From Rhizobiales bacterium Ga0077537 (GTDB lineage: Bacteria; Pseudomonadota; Alphaproteobacteria; Rhizobiales; Hyphomicrobiaceae), in the NCBI GenBank assembly GCA_001464955.1, contig LNEM01000009.1, positions 248,001-312,000 on the forward strand: a stretch of 64,000 nucleotides of DNA. The letters run 5' to 3'. The notes under the pieces were generated by a model that saw nothing but the letters and a program-made list of their open reading frames with translations, ran no database searches and was not told the DNA's origin. Both the position numbers and the translations under genes were made by a program. Positions 44,846 to 54,738 of the stretch are shown in pieces; within the stretch, counting starts at the first letter, position 1, and each line of letters begins with the position of its first letter.

Positions 44846-45787
44846 ATGGCAACGATCACAGCTGCCCTCGTCAAGGAACTGCGCGACAAGACCGGCGCAG
44901 GCATGATGGACTGCAAGACGGCCCTCACTGAAACCGGCGGCGATATCGAGGCCGCGGTCGACTGGTTGCGCACCAAGGGGCTCTCGAAGGCCGCCAAGAA
45001 GGCCGACCGGATCGCTGCCGACGGCCTGATTGGCGCCGCCGTTGCGGGAACCGTCGGCGCGCTCGTCGAGGTCAATTCGGAGACCGACTTCGTGGCCCGG
45101 AACGACAAGTTCCAGGACATGGTGCGCGAGATCGCCGGATTGGCCGTCGGAGCTGGTGGCAGCCTCGAGAAGCTGTCCGCGCAGACCTATCCGGGCACGT
45201 CAAACTCGGTCGAGACGCACGTCAAGGAAATGGTGGCGACCATCGGCGAGAACATGTCCGTGCGCCGGACGGATTCGCTCGCCGCGCCGAACGGTCTCGT
45301 AGCGAGCTACGTGCACAACCGCGTGGCGGACGGACTCGGCAAGATCGGTGTTCTGGTGGCGCTCGAGTCGAAGGGCGCGACCGACGCGGTCGCCGAGATC
45401 GGCCGGCAGGTCGCCCTTCATATCGCGGCCGCGAACCCGCAGGCCGTGAATGTCGATGATCTCGATGCGGCGCTCGTCGAGCGCGAGCGGAAGGTCTATC
45501 TCGAGCAAGCGCTTGCCTCGGGCAAGAGCGCGGACATCGTCGAGAAGATGGTCGAGGGGCGGCTCCGGAAGGAGTTCTTCGCGCAGGTGGTCTTGCTGCA
45601 GCAGGTCTTCTTTGGCCCTGGCGGCGACGGAAAGATGTCGGTCGAGCAGTACATCAAGGGTGCCGAGAAGGTGGCGGGATCCCCCGTCAAGGTCACCGGC
45701 TTCAAGCGCTTTGCGCTCGGCGAAGGCATCGACAAGAAGGCCGACGACTTCTCCAGCGAGGTGGCGAAACTGGTGCAAGGCGGCTAA
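44846..45787 (+). CDS. tsf: elongation factor Ts
   Basis: Guanine nucleotide exchange factor for EF-Tu. 313 aa. The N-terminal UBA-like domain ends with the EF-Tu-binding signature LRDKTGAGMMDCKTAL, followed by AVDWLRTKGLSKAAKKADR and the core motif GALVEVNSETDFVARN. The second core repeat includes GKIGVLVALESKG and the C-terminal module ends KVTGFKRFALGEGIDKK. ATG 44846 gives the standard N-terminus MATITAALVKELR. It follows rpsB, as in nearly all bacteria. Confidence 0.97.
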   Translation: MATITAALVKELRDKTGAGMMDCKTALTETGGDIEAAVDWLRTKGLSKAAKKADRIAADGLIGAAVAGTVGALVEVNSETDFVARNDKFQDMVREIAGLAVGAGGSLEKLSAQTYPGTSNSVETHVKEMVATIGENMSVRRTDSLAAPNGLVASYVHNRVADGLGKIGVLVALESKGATDAVAEIGRQVALHIAAANPQAVNVDDLDAALVERERKVYLEQALASGKSADIVEKMVEGRLRKEFFAQVVLLQQVFFGPGGDGKMSVEQYIKGAEKVAGSPVKVTGFKRFALGEGIDKKADDFSSEVAKLVQGG

Positions 45788-45796
45788 ATCGACAGT

Positions 45797-45818
45797 GCGG
45801 GCGCCTTCAGGGCGCCGC
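45797..45818 (+). terminator. hairpin between tsf and pyrH
   Basis: GCGGGCGCC (45797-45805) can pair with GGCGCCGC (45811-45818), with one bulged G, ten bases after the tsf stop. There is no T-run; it is possibly an attenuation or processing point. Confidence 0.4.
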
Positions 45819-45859
45819 GTGTGGCGGTGGCCCGGCAGCGGAGACAGGAGAGCAGCGTC

Positions 45860-46639
45860 ATGAGCGAGCCGAGCAGCACGACCAGCGCGGCGGCCTCTGG
45901 TGCGCGACCCGGGTCGGCAAAGTATCGTCGGGTGCTGCTCAAGCTCTCCGGTGAGGCGCTGATGGGGCGCCAAGCCTACGGCATCGACATGGCCGTCTGC
46001 ACGCGCCTCGCGAGCGACATCAAGGAAGCGGTCGCGGGCGGCACCGAGATCGCCATCGTGGTCGGGGGCGGCAACATCTTCCGCGGCCTCAGCGGTGTCG
46101 CACGCGGCATGGACCGGGCAACCGGCGACTACATGGGCATGCTGGCGACGGTCATGAACGCGCTCGCGTTCCAGAACGCGCTCGAGCAGCAGGGGGTTGC
46201 GGCCCGCGTTCTGTCGGCGATCCCGATGCCGACCGTCTGCGAGGCCTACGTCAGGTCGAAGGCGCTGCACCACATCGAGCGGGGACGGGTCGTCATCTTC
46301 GCGGCCGGGACGGGAAATCCCTACTTCACGACCGATACGACGGCGGTGCTTCGCGGCATCGAGATGGGCTGCGACGTCGTGGCGAAGGCGACGCAGGTCG
46401 ACGGCGTCTATGCCGCCGACCCGAAGAAGGAGCCGGGGGCCGAGCGCTACGACCGTCTGACGTACGACGACGTTCTCAGGCGCAGCCTCAATGTGATGGA
46501 CATGGCCGCCATTGCGCTGGCGCGCGACAACGACATGCCGCTCGTCGTGTTCTCCATCGAAGAGAGTGGTAACATCACCAAGATGTTGGCAGGTGAAGCC
46601 CGGTCGAGCCTGATCACAACTCGCGCCGGCTCCGGTTGA
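45860..46639 (+). CDS. pyrH: uridylate kinase
   Basis: Phosphorylates UMP to UDP; amino-acid-kinase fold, hexameric, allosterically controlled by GTP/UTP in known members. 259 aa. Motifs: [85 protein letters not shown] and [16 protein letters not shown]. The first 20 residues ([17 protein letters not shown]) are a disordered addition. The start is ATG 45860. Confidence 0.97.
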   Translation: MSEPSSTTSAAASGARPGSAKYRRVLLKLSGEALMGRQAYGIDMAVCTRLASDIKEAVAGGTEIAIVVGGGNIFRGLSGVARGMDRATGDYMGMLATVMNALAFQNALEQQGVAARVLSAIPMPTVCEAYVRSKALHHIERGRVVIFAAGTGNPYFTTDTTAVLRGIEMGCDVVAKATQVDGVYAADPKKEPGAERYDRLTYDDVLRRSLNVMDMAAIALARDNDMPLVVFSIEESGNITKMLAGEARSSLITTRAGSG

Positions 46640-46718
46640 GAGCAAGCGGGTGGCCAGGGCAATCGCCCGCCGCAATCACACACGTTGACGGGTTCGAGAG
46701 ACAGCGAGGAGGCAGATC

Positions 46719-47282
46719 ATGGCCGCGGCAAATTTCGATCTGAAGGATATCGAGCGCCGGATGCGGATCGCGCTCGACACGCTGAAGCGCGAGTTCTCGG
46801 GGCTGCGGACGGGGCGGGCCAGCGCCGCCATGATGGAGCCGGTGAGCGTCAACATCTACGGCGCGCGGATGCCGCTCAACCAGGTGGCCACGGTGTCCGT
46901 GCCGGACGCCCGGATGATCTCGGTGGCGGTGTGGGACAGGAGTCAGCTCGCGGCGGTCGAGAAGGGCATTCGCGAATCGAATCTCGGGCTCAATCCGGTG
47001 ATCGACGGCAGCACGATCCGGCTTCCGATCCCGCCGCTCAGCACCGAGCGGCGATTGGAACTGGTCAAGATCGCCCACAAGTACGCCGAGGGTGGCCGGA
47101 TCGCCGTGCGAAACGTCCGCCGCGACAGCATGGACCTTCTCAAGAAGCTCGAGAAGGATCATGCCATGACCGAGGATGATCAGCGCAAGAACTCGACGAA
47201 GGTGCAGGAGTTGACCGACAAGCTGATCAAGGAAATCGACCAGATGCTGGCGGCGAAGGAAACCGAGATCAAGCAGGTCTAG
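46719..47282 (+). CDS. frr: ribosome recycling factor
   Basis: Splits post-termination ribosomes together with EF-G. 187 aa, standard. Motifs: FSGLRTGRASAAMMEPVSVNIYG (tRNA-like head region), LNQVATVSVPDARMI, SNLGLNPVIDGSTIRLPIPPLSTERR and AVRNVRRDSMDLLKKLEKD. The ribosome-binding site GAGGAGG lies shortly before ATG 46719. Cluster position is canonical. Confidence 0.98.
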   Translation: MAAANFDLKDIERRMRIALDTLKREFSGLRTGRASAAMMEPVSVNIYGARMPLNQVATVSVPDARMISVAVWDRSQLAAVEKGIRESNLGLNPVIDGSTIRLPIPPLSTERRLELVKIAHKYAEGGRIAVRNVRRDSMDLLKKLEKDHAMTEDDQRKNSTKVQELTDKLIKEIDQMLAAKETEIKQV

Positions 47283-47371
47283 CATCCGTTGCGACTGCTC
47301 TTGTCCTGGTCGGTCGGTGTGATGTGCAGGCCGGCGTCGCGTCGAGACCCCGGGGGGAACCGGAACCGCCA

Positions 47372-48127
47372 GTGAGCAATCCAGCCGACGATCAGGCTCA
47401 ACGCACCTTGGCGCCAGGTCCGCGCCACGTCGCCATCATCATGGATGGCAACGGTCGCTGGGCTGCCGAGCGGGGGTTGCCGCGCTCGGAAGGTCATCGC
47501 CGTGGCGTCGACGCCGTGAAGCGAGCGGTGCGGGCCGCCATCGCGCTCAGAATTCCAGTGCTGACGATCTTCAGCTTCTCGTCGGAGAACTGGCGGCGGC
47601 CGTTGTCCGAGATCAACTATCTCATGGGGTTGATGAAGTTCTTCATCCGCAACGACCTCGACGATCTCGACGAGAAAGGTGTCCGGATCCGGGTCATCGG
47701 CGGCACCGACAAGGTCGATCCGGAGCTGCTCGAGCTGATCGAGGTCGCCAAGGCGCGGACGGCCAGCAACACGACACTGGAACTCGTCATCGCCTTCAAT
47801 TACGGCGCGCGTGACGAGATCGCGAAGGCAGCACGGGCGCTCGCCCTCAAGGTGCAGACAGGCGAGATCGCGGCCTCCGACGTCACGGCGGATCGACTGG
47901 CGGGCGAACTCGACACGGCGGGCATACCCGATCCGGATCTGCTGATCCGGACCAGCGGCGAGGTGCGGCTCTCGAATTTCCTGCTCTGGCAATGCGCCTA
48001 CACGGAATTCGTCTTTCTCGACGTCTACTGGCCCGACTTCGCGCAGAAACATCTGGAGCAGGCGATCGAGATTTTCCGGCGCCGGACGCGGCGATTCGGC
48101 GGCGTCGGCAGCATGGCTCCGGCATGA
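47372..48127 (+). CDS. uppS: isoprenyl transferase (undecaprenyl diphosphate synthase)
   Basis: Condenses isopentenyl diphosphates to the C55 carrier lipid for peptidoglycan and O-antigen. 251 aa from GTG 47372; ATG 47324 would add 16 residues and cannot be excluded. Motifs: HVAIIMDGNGRWAAERGLPR (catalytic Asp), EGHRRGVDAVKRAVRAA, FSFSSENWRRP and the C-terminal DLLIRTSGEVRLSNFLLWQCAYTEFVF, followed by DVYWPDF. Downstream cdsA starts 18 bp later. Confidence 0.95.
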   Translation: MSNPADDQAQRTLAPGPRHVAIIMDGNGRWAAERGLPRSEGHRRGVDAVKRAVRAAIALRIPVLTIFSFSSENWRRPLSEINYLMGLMKFFIRNDLDDLDEKGVRIRVIGGTDKVDPELLELIEVAKARTASNTTLELVIAFNYGARDEIAKAARALALKVQTGEIAASDVTADRLAGELDTAGIPDPDLLIRTSGEVRLSNFLLWQCAYTEFVFLDVYWPDFAQKHLEQAIEIFRRRTRRFGGVGSMAPA

Positions 48128-48145
48128 CGAGCGGGTGGAGAGATC

Positions 48146-49015
48146 ATGCCACGCGCTCCTGAGGCTCCAGGCGCAGGCGCGGCGCGTGGACGGGCGTTCA
48201 CGTCGCGGGAGATCGGCCTGCGGGCCGCCTCGGGGCTCGTGCTCGCGGTCGCGACGCTGCTGCTGACGTGGGGCGGGCCATGGCCGTTCGCCGTGCTCGT
48301 CGCTACCGTGGCCGTCATTGCGATCTGGGAGTGGGGGTGCGTCGTCCGCAGCCGGGGCTTCGACATGATGACGATCGCGGCCGCGGCAGGTCTCGTGGCT
48401 GCGACCGCGGTCGCAGCCGGGGGGGCGACGGCGGGTGGCCTTGCGCTCGTTGGTCTCACGGCCGCCGGAGTCGGCGTGGCGGGGCGGCTCGGCGAGAAGA
48501 GCCTGCTGGAGGGGGCCGGCGTCCTCTATATCGGGCTACCGGCCATGGCGCTGGTGTGGCTTCGGTCTGATCCCGTGCACGGGTTTGCCGCGATCGTGAT
48601 GGTGCTGATCGCTGTCTGGGCGACCGACATCGGCGCCTTCATCGTCGGGCGACTGGTCGGGGGGCCGAAGCTTTGTCCAGCCGTGTCGCCGAACAAGACG
48701 TGGGCCGGCCTGATTGGTGGTGTCGCGCTGTCGGCCGTCGCGGGTTACACGCTGGCCGTCAATCTCGGAAGTTCAGCGCCGCTCAGCGTCGTAGGGCTTT
48801 CGATGGGGCTCGCGGTGATCAGTCAGTTCGGGGACCTGGTCGAATCGGGCATCAAGCGCAGCTATGGTGTGAAGGACACGAGCGGTCTCATTCCCGGGCA
48901 CGGCGGCTTCCTCGATCGGGTCGATGGTCTCCTGCTCGCAGCCGTGGCCGCCGCGGTCTACGTCCTGTGGACGGGGGCGGCGTCGCAGGGGGCTGCTCTC
49001 CTCGCCTTCGCCTGA
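48146..49015 (+). CDS. cdsA: phosphatidate cytidylyltransferase
   Basis: Makes CDP-diacylglycerol from phosphatidate and CTP, the branch point of phospholipid synthesis. 289 aa integral membrane protein with about eight helices. The CdsA signature near the C-terminus is present: SQFGDLVESGIKRSYGVKDTSGLIPGHGGFLDRVDGLL, with the metal-binding Asp residues. VWATDIGAFIVGRLVGGPKLCPAVSPNKTWAGLIGG is the other conserved loop. The N-terminus has 20 Ala/Gly/Arg-rich residues before the first conserved helix. Confidence 0.95.
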   Translation: MPRAPEAPGAGAARGRAFTSREIGLRAASGLVLAVATLLLTWGGPWPFAVLVATVAVIAIWEWGCVVRSRGFDMMTIAAAAGLVAATAVAAGGATAGGLALVGLTAAGVGVAGRLGEKSLLEGAGVLYIGLPAMALVWLRSDPVHGFAAIVMVLIAVWATDIGAFIVGRLVGGPKLCPAVSPNKTWAGLIGGVALSAVAGYTLAVNLGSSAPLSVVGLSMGLAVISQFGDLVESGIKRSYGVKDTSGLIPGHGGFLDRVDGLLLAAVAAAVYVLWTGAASQGAALLAFA

Positions 49016-49188
49016 AGATCGGGAGAGGGCGTCAATCAAGTCTTGAAAACGCCCTCCCGATGCCGCACGTGTGATGGGACGTTCGACGTGGCACACGCAT
49101 TGCCGGTTCCGGTCGCTGCCGGGCCGCACCGACCATCGGGATCGGGCGCGTTCGGGTCGGGCGAGCAACCTGAGATATGGAGTGACTG

Positions 49189-50334
49189 GTGGATACCCTC
49201 CTGCATGTGCTTTCGGTTGCCGGTCCATTCCTGCTGGTGCTCACGCTCGTCGTGTTCATTCACGAACTCGGGCACTTCCTCGTGGCGCGCTGGTGCGGCG
49301 TGACGGTGCAGGCGTTCTCGATCGGCTTCGGCCGGGAGATCGTCGGTTTCAACGATCGACACGGCACGCGCTGGAAATTCTGCTGGATCCCGCTCGGCGG
49401 TTATGTGCGCTTCGTCGACGACGAAACCGCGGCGAGCACGTCGTCCCCGGATGCGCTGGAGAAACTCTCTCCCGCGCAGCGCGCCGGGGCGTTTCAATCG
49501 CAGCCGCTGCGCAATCGCGCCCTCGTCGTTGCTGCTGGGCCTGCGTTCAACATCGCCTCGGCGGTCCTGATCTACATCCTGACGTTCTGGCTCGTCGGCA
49601 CCTACAGCACGGCTGCCGTGGTCGATGAGATCCTGCCGGACAGCGCAGCGGCGCGGGCCGGTCTCAAGCCCGGTGACAAGGTGGTCGAGATTCAGGGGCG
49701 CGAGGTGGAACGGTTCGCCGACCTCCAGCGCGTGGTCAGCCAGAGCCCGGGGACGGCGCTCGATTTCGTCATCGTGCGCGACGGCAAGGAGATCAGTCTC
49801 AAGCTGACACCGGAGCTGCGCGAGATCACCGATCCGATCGGGAACAAGGTTCAGGTCGGCGTGATCGGCATCAAGCGGCTCGGCGGCAACGATCGTTGGG
49901 AGCACAAGACCCACGGCCTGCTCGAGGCGACCGCGATGGGCCTCAGCGAGACGGGCTTCGTGTCGTGGCAGATCATTTCCAGCCTGCCGAAGTTGCCGGG
50001 GGCGATCATGAAGACGCTCAGCGGGCAGCGGCAGAGCGAAATCGGCGGGCCGATCGCGATCGCCGAGATGACAGCGCATGCCAGTAAAGGAGGCATTGCC
50101 GGGACGCTCGGATGGATTGCCGTGTTTTCCATCATGCTCGGAATCATGAACCTGCTGCCGATCCCGATTCTCGATGGCGGTCACCTTCTGTTCTATGCCG
50201 TCGAAGCCATACGCGGGAAACCATTGGACGAACGCAACCAGGAGATCGGGTTCCGGATCGGGCTCGCAATCCTCGGCACGATGATGTTCGCGGCCATTTT
50301 CGGTGACATCATGCGGAAGCTCGGGATCGGCTAA
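49189..50334 (+). CDS. rseP: RseP-type site-2 protease
   Basis: Intramembrane zinc metalloprotease that cuts transmembrane anti-sigma factors after a first periplasmic cut. 381 aa. The zinc motif HELGH is in VFIHELGHFLVARWCGV (about residues 21-40). One periplasmic PDZ domain covers about 140-220 (VDEILPDSAAARAGLKPGDKVVEIQGREV). The third metal ligand region is NLLPIPILDGGHLLFYAVEAIRGKPL near 320-345. The single PDZ is typical of alphaproteobacterial forms (E. coli has two). GTG 49189 start. It is directly followed by bamA. Confidence 0.95.
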   Translation: MDTLLHVLSVAGPFLLVLTLVVFIHELGHFLVARWCGVTVQAFSIGFGREIVGFNDRHGTRWKFCWIPLGGYVRFVDDETAASTSSPDALEKLSPAQRAGAFQSQPLRNRALVVAAGPAFNIASAVLIYILTFWLVGTYSTAAVVDEILPDSAAARAGLKPGDKVVEIQGREVERFADLQRVVSQSPGTALDFVIVRDGKEISLKLTPELREITDPIGNKVQVGVIGIKRLGGNDRWEHKTHGLLEATAMGLSETGFVSWQIISSLPKLPGAIMKTLSGQRQSEIGGPIAIAEMTAHASKGGIAGTLGWIAVFSIMLGIMNLLPIPILDGGHLLFYAVEAIRGKPLDERNQEIGFRIGLAILGTMMFAAIFGDIMRKLGIG

Positions 50335-50582
50335 GGGCCGGAAACCGGGCGCATTTGGGGGCACTGTGGGGCATTCTTGCCACTTCCCTGAGGGAGCATG
50401 ACTCGTTAAAAAGTTGGTAGGGTCGGTTAATAGACTCGGGTAAGTGTGTGCCGTTCTGAGACGCGTCCAGGGACGGGGCGTGGCTGGTGGACAAGACGGC
50501 ATCGCAACGAGTCGAGACTTCTTTCAGTGGCCGGCTGGAGAAGTTTCCGGGGGATCGGCAAACAAAAAGGCAGACGCCAAGT

Positions 50583-52970
50583 ATGCCAAATCTGCGGATG
50601 ATCACGGTCGGGGGACCGAGGCTGTGGGTCGCGCTGGCGATGCTCGCGGGGGCGAGTGTCGGTCCGGTGGCTCTGCCGATCGACATCGCCGTCGCCCAGG
50701 AAAGCCGGGTGCGCGATATCCAGGTCAGCGGCAACCGACGCATAGAGCCCGAGACCGTTCGCTCCTATCTTCGCTTCTCCGTCGGCGACACGTACGACGC
50801 CTACAAGGTCGATCAGTCCGTCAAGGCGCTGTTCGAGACAGGTCTGTTCTCCGACGTGTCAATCGACAAGGTCGGCTCCACCGTACAGGTGCGGATCGTC
50901 GAAAACCCGGTCATCGGGCAGGTGGCGTTCGAGGGTAATCGAGACATCGACGACGCCACATTGCGCGGCGAAGTCCAGCTGAAGCCCCGCTCGGTCTACA
51001 CCCGCGCAAAAGTGCAGGGTGACGTGCAGCGCATTCTCGACGTCTACCGGCGTCAGGGCAAATTCTCGGCCTATGTCGAGCCGAAGGTGATCGAACTCGA
51101 CCAGAACCGCGTCAACGTGGTGTTCGAGATCGCCGAGGGCGGCTCGACGAAGGTCAAGGCGATCCAGTTCATCGGCAATAGGGCGTTCTCCGACGGCCAG
51201 CTTCGTGACGTGGTGTCGACGCAGCAGTCCGGTTGGCTCGACTTCCTCAAGAACGCGTCATTCTACGATCCCGACCGCATGGCGCTCGATCGCGAGCTGC
51301 TGCGCCAGTACTATCTCAAAAACGGCTATGCGGATGCACGTATCGTCTCGGCGAGCGCGGACTTGGATCGTGACGGCTCCGGCTTCTTCATCACGTTCGT
51401 CGTCGAGGAGGGGGAGCTCTATTCCTTCGGCAGCGTCGAAGTGGAGAGCGGTCTCCCAGGACTCAACGGGCAGTCGCTCAAAGGCGAACTGTTGACGCAG
51501 CCCGGCACAACCTACAACGCCTCGAACATCGACAAGACGGTCGAGCGGCTGACGCTCTCCGCCGCCGAGCAGGGCTTCGCCTTCGCTCGCGTCAGGCCGC
51601 GAGCCGATCGCGATGCGACCTCCCGCACGATCAACCTCGTCTATGCTGTCGACGAGGGGGCGCGGATCTACATCGAGCGGATCAACGTGATCGGCAATAC
51701 CCGCACCCGTGACCACGTGATCCGTCGCGAGTTCCGGCTGGCCGAGGGCGACGCCTTCAACCCGCTGCTGGTGGATCGCGCCAAGAAACGGCTCCAGTCA
51801 CTCGGGTTTTTCAAGACCGTCGAGATCAAGCGCCGTCCAGGGTCGGCCCCGGATCGCGTGCTGCTCGATGTGGAGCTGCTCGAACAGCCGACGGGTGAGC
51901 TCTCGTTCGGTGCGGGCTACTCGACCAGCGAAGGTGTCATCGGTGACATCTCGCTCACCGAGCGCAACCTGATGGGCAACGGTCAGTTCCTGCGCCTGCG
52001 GTTGTCTGGTTCCTTCGAGCGCCTGCAGGTTGATCTGAGCTTCACGGAGCCGAGGTTCCTCGATCGCAACCTCGCCGCGGGCTTCGACATCTTCCACAAG
52101 GAAGTGTCCGGTGCGGAAAGCTCGGTCTACCGGAGCCGTCGTACGGGCGCGACACTGCGGCTCGGGTTCCCGCTGTCCGAAAACCTCTGGGCGCAGACGT
52201 ACTACACGCTGTCTCGTGACGAGATCTATGACGTCGACAAGGACCTGAGCAACGGCCGCATCGCGTCGCGGGCCATCATCCAGTCCGAGGGCGTCAGCAT
52301 CACATCGCTGATCGGAACGACGCTCAGCTACGACCAGCGCAATCATCCGCGCAATCCGAACCGGGGTTACTTCCTGACCGGTGGCGTCGACTTCGCCGGT
52401 GTCGGTGGTGACGTGCAGTACGCCCGGTTGTCGGCCGAGGGGCGCTATTACTATCCGATCACCGAGGGCATCACCTTCGTCGGTCGTGTCACGGCCGGAC
52501 ACATCGAGGGTTGGGGGGGTGACGACGTTCGCCTGATCGACATGTACTACAAGGGTGGCGAGACGGTGCGCGGCTTCAATCGAGCCGGCTTCGGTCCGCG
52601 GGATCTTGCGACGGGTGACGCGCTCGGCGGCAAGACCTACTACGCTGCGACCGCCGAAGTTCGCTATCCGTTCCCGTTCCTGCCTGACGATCTGGGTATC
52701 AAGGGCGCCGTCTTCGTCGACGTCGGCTCGGTGTTCGGTGTCAGTGACTGGGTCAAGCAGGCCTCGACGCAATGCACCGTCGTGGCGGCAGCCGGCCAAC
52801 CACCGAACATCTGCCTCGCGGACGACAACTCGCCGCGCGTGTCGATCGGTACCAGTCTGATGTGGGACTCGCCGATGGGACCGCTGCGGGCAGACTTCGG
52901 CTGGGCCGTCATCAAGGAAGAGTACGACAAGGATCAGCTCTTCCGCTTCGGCGCGAGCACCAAGTTCTGA
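50583..52970 (+). CDS. bamA: outer-membrane assembly factor BamA
   Basis: Central outer-membrane protein of the BAM complex that inserts beta-barrels. 795 aa from ATG 50583, which begins a good signal peptide (to about residue 37, ending AVAQ). A GTG at 50487 would put 32 polar residues ahead of it. Five POTRA domains (about 40-430) start VRDIQVSGNRRIEPETVRSYL. A C-terminal 16-strand barrel follows. The barrel lid motif VRGF occurs in GGETVRGFNRAGFGPRD, and the protein ends FRFGASTKF with the terminal aromatic. The 248-bp leader is relatively AT-rich around 50400-50440 and may hold its own promoter. Confidence 0.97.
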   Translation: MPNLRMITVGGPRLWVALAMLAGASVGPVALPIDIAVAQESRVRDIQVSGNRRIEPETVRSYLRFSVGDTYDAYKVDQSVKALFETGLFSDVSIDKVGSTVQVRIVENPVIGQVAFEGNRDIDDATLRGEVQLKPRSVYTRAKVQGDVQRILDVYRRQGKFSAYVEPKVIELDQNRVNVVFEIAEGGSTKVKAIQFIGNRAFSDGQLRDVVSTQQSGWLDFLKNASFYDPDRMALDRELLRQYYLKNGYADARIVSASADLDRDGSGFFITFVVEEGELYSFGSVEVESGLPGLNGQSLKGELLTQPGTTYNASNIDKTVERLTLSAAEQGFAFARVRPRADRDATSRTINLVYAVDEGARIYIERINVIGNTRTRDHVIRREFRLAEGDAFNPLLVDRAKKRLQSLGFFKTVEIKRRPGSAPDRVLLDVELLEQPTGELSFGAGYSTSEGVIGDISLTERNLMGNGQFLRLRLSGSFERLQVDLSFTEPRFLDRNLAAGFDIFHKEVSGAESSVYRSRRTGATLRLGFPLSENLWAQTYYTLSRDEIYDVDKDLSNGRIASRAIIQSEGVSITSLIGTTLSYDQRNHPRNPNRGYFLTGGVDFAGVGGDVQYARLSAEGRYYYPITEGITFVGRVTAGHIEGWGGDDVRLIDMYYKGGETVRGFNRAGFGPRDLATGDALGGKTYYAATAEVRYPFPFLPDDLGIKGAVFVDVGSVFGVSDWVKQASTQCTVVAAAGQPPNICLADDNSPRVSIGTSLMWDSPMGPLRADFGWAVIKEEYDKDQLFRFGASTKF

Positions 52971-52989
52971 TCGCTCGATGCGATCCCGA

Positions 52990-53010
52990 CCGGGCCCCGA
53001 TGGGGCCCGG
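52990..53010 (+). terminator. hairpin terminator after bamA
   Basis: CCGGGCCCC (52990-52998) pairs perfectly with GGGGCCCGG (53002-53010) around GAT and is followed by TTCGTTTC. It stands 20 bases after the bamA stop, so lpxD may have separate transcription or reduced read-through. Confidence 0.65.
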
Positions 53011-53147
53011 TTCGTTTCGGGCTCCTCTCGACGTTTGGATACGCTGGCTCGGTGGCGTATGGCAGTCGCTGAAACTGGGTTCTGGTCCAGCCGTCCGGCC
53101 CGTGCTTAAAGATGCGCGGGCAGGAAGTTCACAGGACGCCGCAGGGC

Positions 53148-54203
53148 ATGCAACACCCGGGATTTTTCGATCGGCGAGGCCCGTTTTCTCTGGGCGACGT
53201 GGCGCGTCTCGTGGGGGGAGAACTCGGACCGGCTGCAGATGCCGCTGCAGCCGTTCGCGACGTGCGACCGCTCGACCTGGCGCTCGACGGTGATCTCACC
53301 TTCATCGACAACCGCAAGTATGTCGAAGCTTTGGGCAAGACGCGCGCGAGCTTCTGTCTGGTATCTCCGGGCCTCGCTGCGCGCGTGCCGGGGGCGACGC
53401 AGTCGATCGTCGTGCGGGCGCCTTATCATGCGTTCGCGCGGGCGCTGCAGCATTTCTACCCGGATGCGATGACGCCGAAGGCGGCTGCCGCGCCGGCCAG
53501 CGATGGGCCGGTGCACCCGACGGCGCGGATCGAAAGCGGAGCGGTGATCGAACCCGGTGCCGTGATCGGTCGCGAGGCGGTGATCGGCGCCGGTGCGACG
53601 ATTGCGGCGGGGGCCGTCGTCGGCTACCGGGTCACGGTCGGTCGCGGCAGCTACATCGGTGCTGGCGCGTCGGTCATGCATGCGCTGATCGGCGATCGGG
53701 TGATCATCCATGCCGGCGCCCGAATCGGGCAGGATGGCTTCGGTTTCGCCATGGGGCCGCAGGGGCATGTCAAGGTGCCGCAGATCGGCCGGGTGATCAT
53801 CCAGGACGGCGTCGAGATCGGGGCGAACACGACGATCGACCGCGGCTCTCTTAAGGATACGATCATCGGCGAGGGGAGCAAAATTGATAATCTCGTGCAA
53901 ATCGGGCACAACGTGGTGCTTGGACGTCATTGCGTGATCGTGGCGCAAGTCGGTATTTCGGGTTCGACCGAACTCGGGGATTTCGTCGTGATGGGTGGTC
54001 ATTCGGGCGCCGTCGGTCACGTGCGAATCGGGAATGGCGCCCAGATCGCGGGCATGGCGCATGTGAAGGACGACGTTCCGGCTGGCGCACGAATGGGTGG
54101 CACGCCGGCGCGGCCGTTCCGGGAGTGGGCCCGAGAAGTCGCGGCCGTACGGCGGCTGGCTCGCAAAGGGCCGGCGGGCGTCGACGGTGGATCAGATTGC
54201 TGA
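53148..54203 (+). CDS. lpxD: UDP-3-O-(3-hydroxyacyl)glucosamine N-acyltransferase
   Basis: Third enzyme of lipid A synthesis; adds the N-linked hydroxyacyl chain. 351 aa from ATG 53148 (an ATG at 53112 is possible). The N-terminal uridine-binding domain (1-110) has DGDLTFIDNRKYVEALGKTRASFCLV. The left-handed beta-helix of hexapeptide repeats covers 118-310. The catalytic His-containing segment is IDNLVQIGHNVVLGRHCVIVAQVGISGSTELGDFVVMGG. A C-terminal helix follows. The alphaproteobacterial spacing bamA-lpxD without skp is normal for this class. Confidence 0.96.
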   Translation: MQHPGFFDRRGPFSLGDVARLVGGELGPAADAAAAVRDVRPLDLALDGDLTFIDNRKYVEALGKTRASFCLVSPGLAARVPGATQSIVVRAPYHAFARALQHFYPDAMTPKAAAAPASDGPVHPTARIESGAVIEPGAVIGREAVIGAGATIAAGAVVGYRVTVGRGSYIGAGASVMHALIGDRVIIHAGARIGQDGFGFAMGPQGHVKVPQIGRVIIQDGVEIGANTTIDRGSLKDTIIGEGSKIDNLVQIGHNVVLGRHCVIVAQVGISGSTELGDFVVMGGHSGAVGHVRIGNGAQIAGMAHVKDDVPAGARMGGTPARPFREWAREVAAVRRLARKGPAGVDGGSDC

Positions 54204-54246
54204 TTGGTGGCCCAGGGCGGCTGCCCGTTGAGAAGGTTGGCGGAGC

Positions 54247-54738
54247 ATGCAGAAACTGACCGAGGGCGAAGTGCCAGGTGAACTCGGGACCGCCGATGTC
54301 GCGCGGGTCATGCAGCTGTTGCCGCATCGCTACCCCTTCCTGCTCGTCGACAGGATCCGGGACATGGTGCGTGACGAGAGCGCCGTCGGCCTGAAGAACG
54401 TGACGATCAACGAGCCGTTCTTCCAGGGCCACTTCCCGAAGTACCCCGTGATGCCGGGCGTGCTCATCATCGAGGCGCTAGCGCAGACAGCAGGCGCGCT
54501 CTGCGTGCATCACGCGGGCGCGACCAACATTCCCCACATCGTTTATTTCATGGGGATCGACAAGGCGAAGTTCAGAAAACCGGTTGTGCCTGGAGACCAG
54601 CTCCATCTTCATGTGAAGAAGGTGAGGAGTCGTGGTCCGGTCTGGCGGTTCTACTGCGAGGCGCGCGTCAACGATCAGGTCGTCGCCGAAGCAGAGATCA
54701 GCGCCATGATCGTGGACCCGGAACATGTCAAAGCCTGA
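54247..54738 (+). CDS. fabZ: 3-hydroxyacyl-ACP dehydratase FabZ
   Basis: Dehydrates 3-hydroxyacyl-ACP in fatty acid elongation; hot-dog fold. 163 aa. The conserved [14 protein letters not shown], the catalytic His in [26 protein letters not shown] (His and, nine residues on, the Glu/Gln region) and [17 protein letters not shown] are present. The gene overlaps lpxA by 14 bp. It sets the pool of hydroxyacyl-ACP used by the flanking lpx enzymes. Confidence 0.97.
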   Translation: MQKLTEGEVPGELGTADVARVMQLLPHRYPFLLVDRIRDMVRDESAVGLKNVTINEPFFQGHFPKYPVMPGVLIIEALAQTAGALCVHHAGATNIPHIVYFMGIDKAKFRKPVVPGDQLHLHVKKVRSRGPVWRFYCEARVNDQVVAEAEISAMIVDPEHVKA

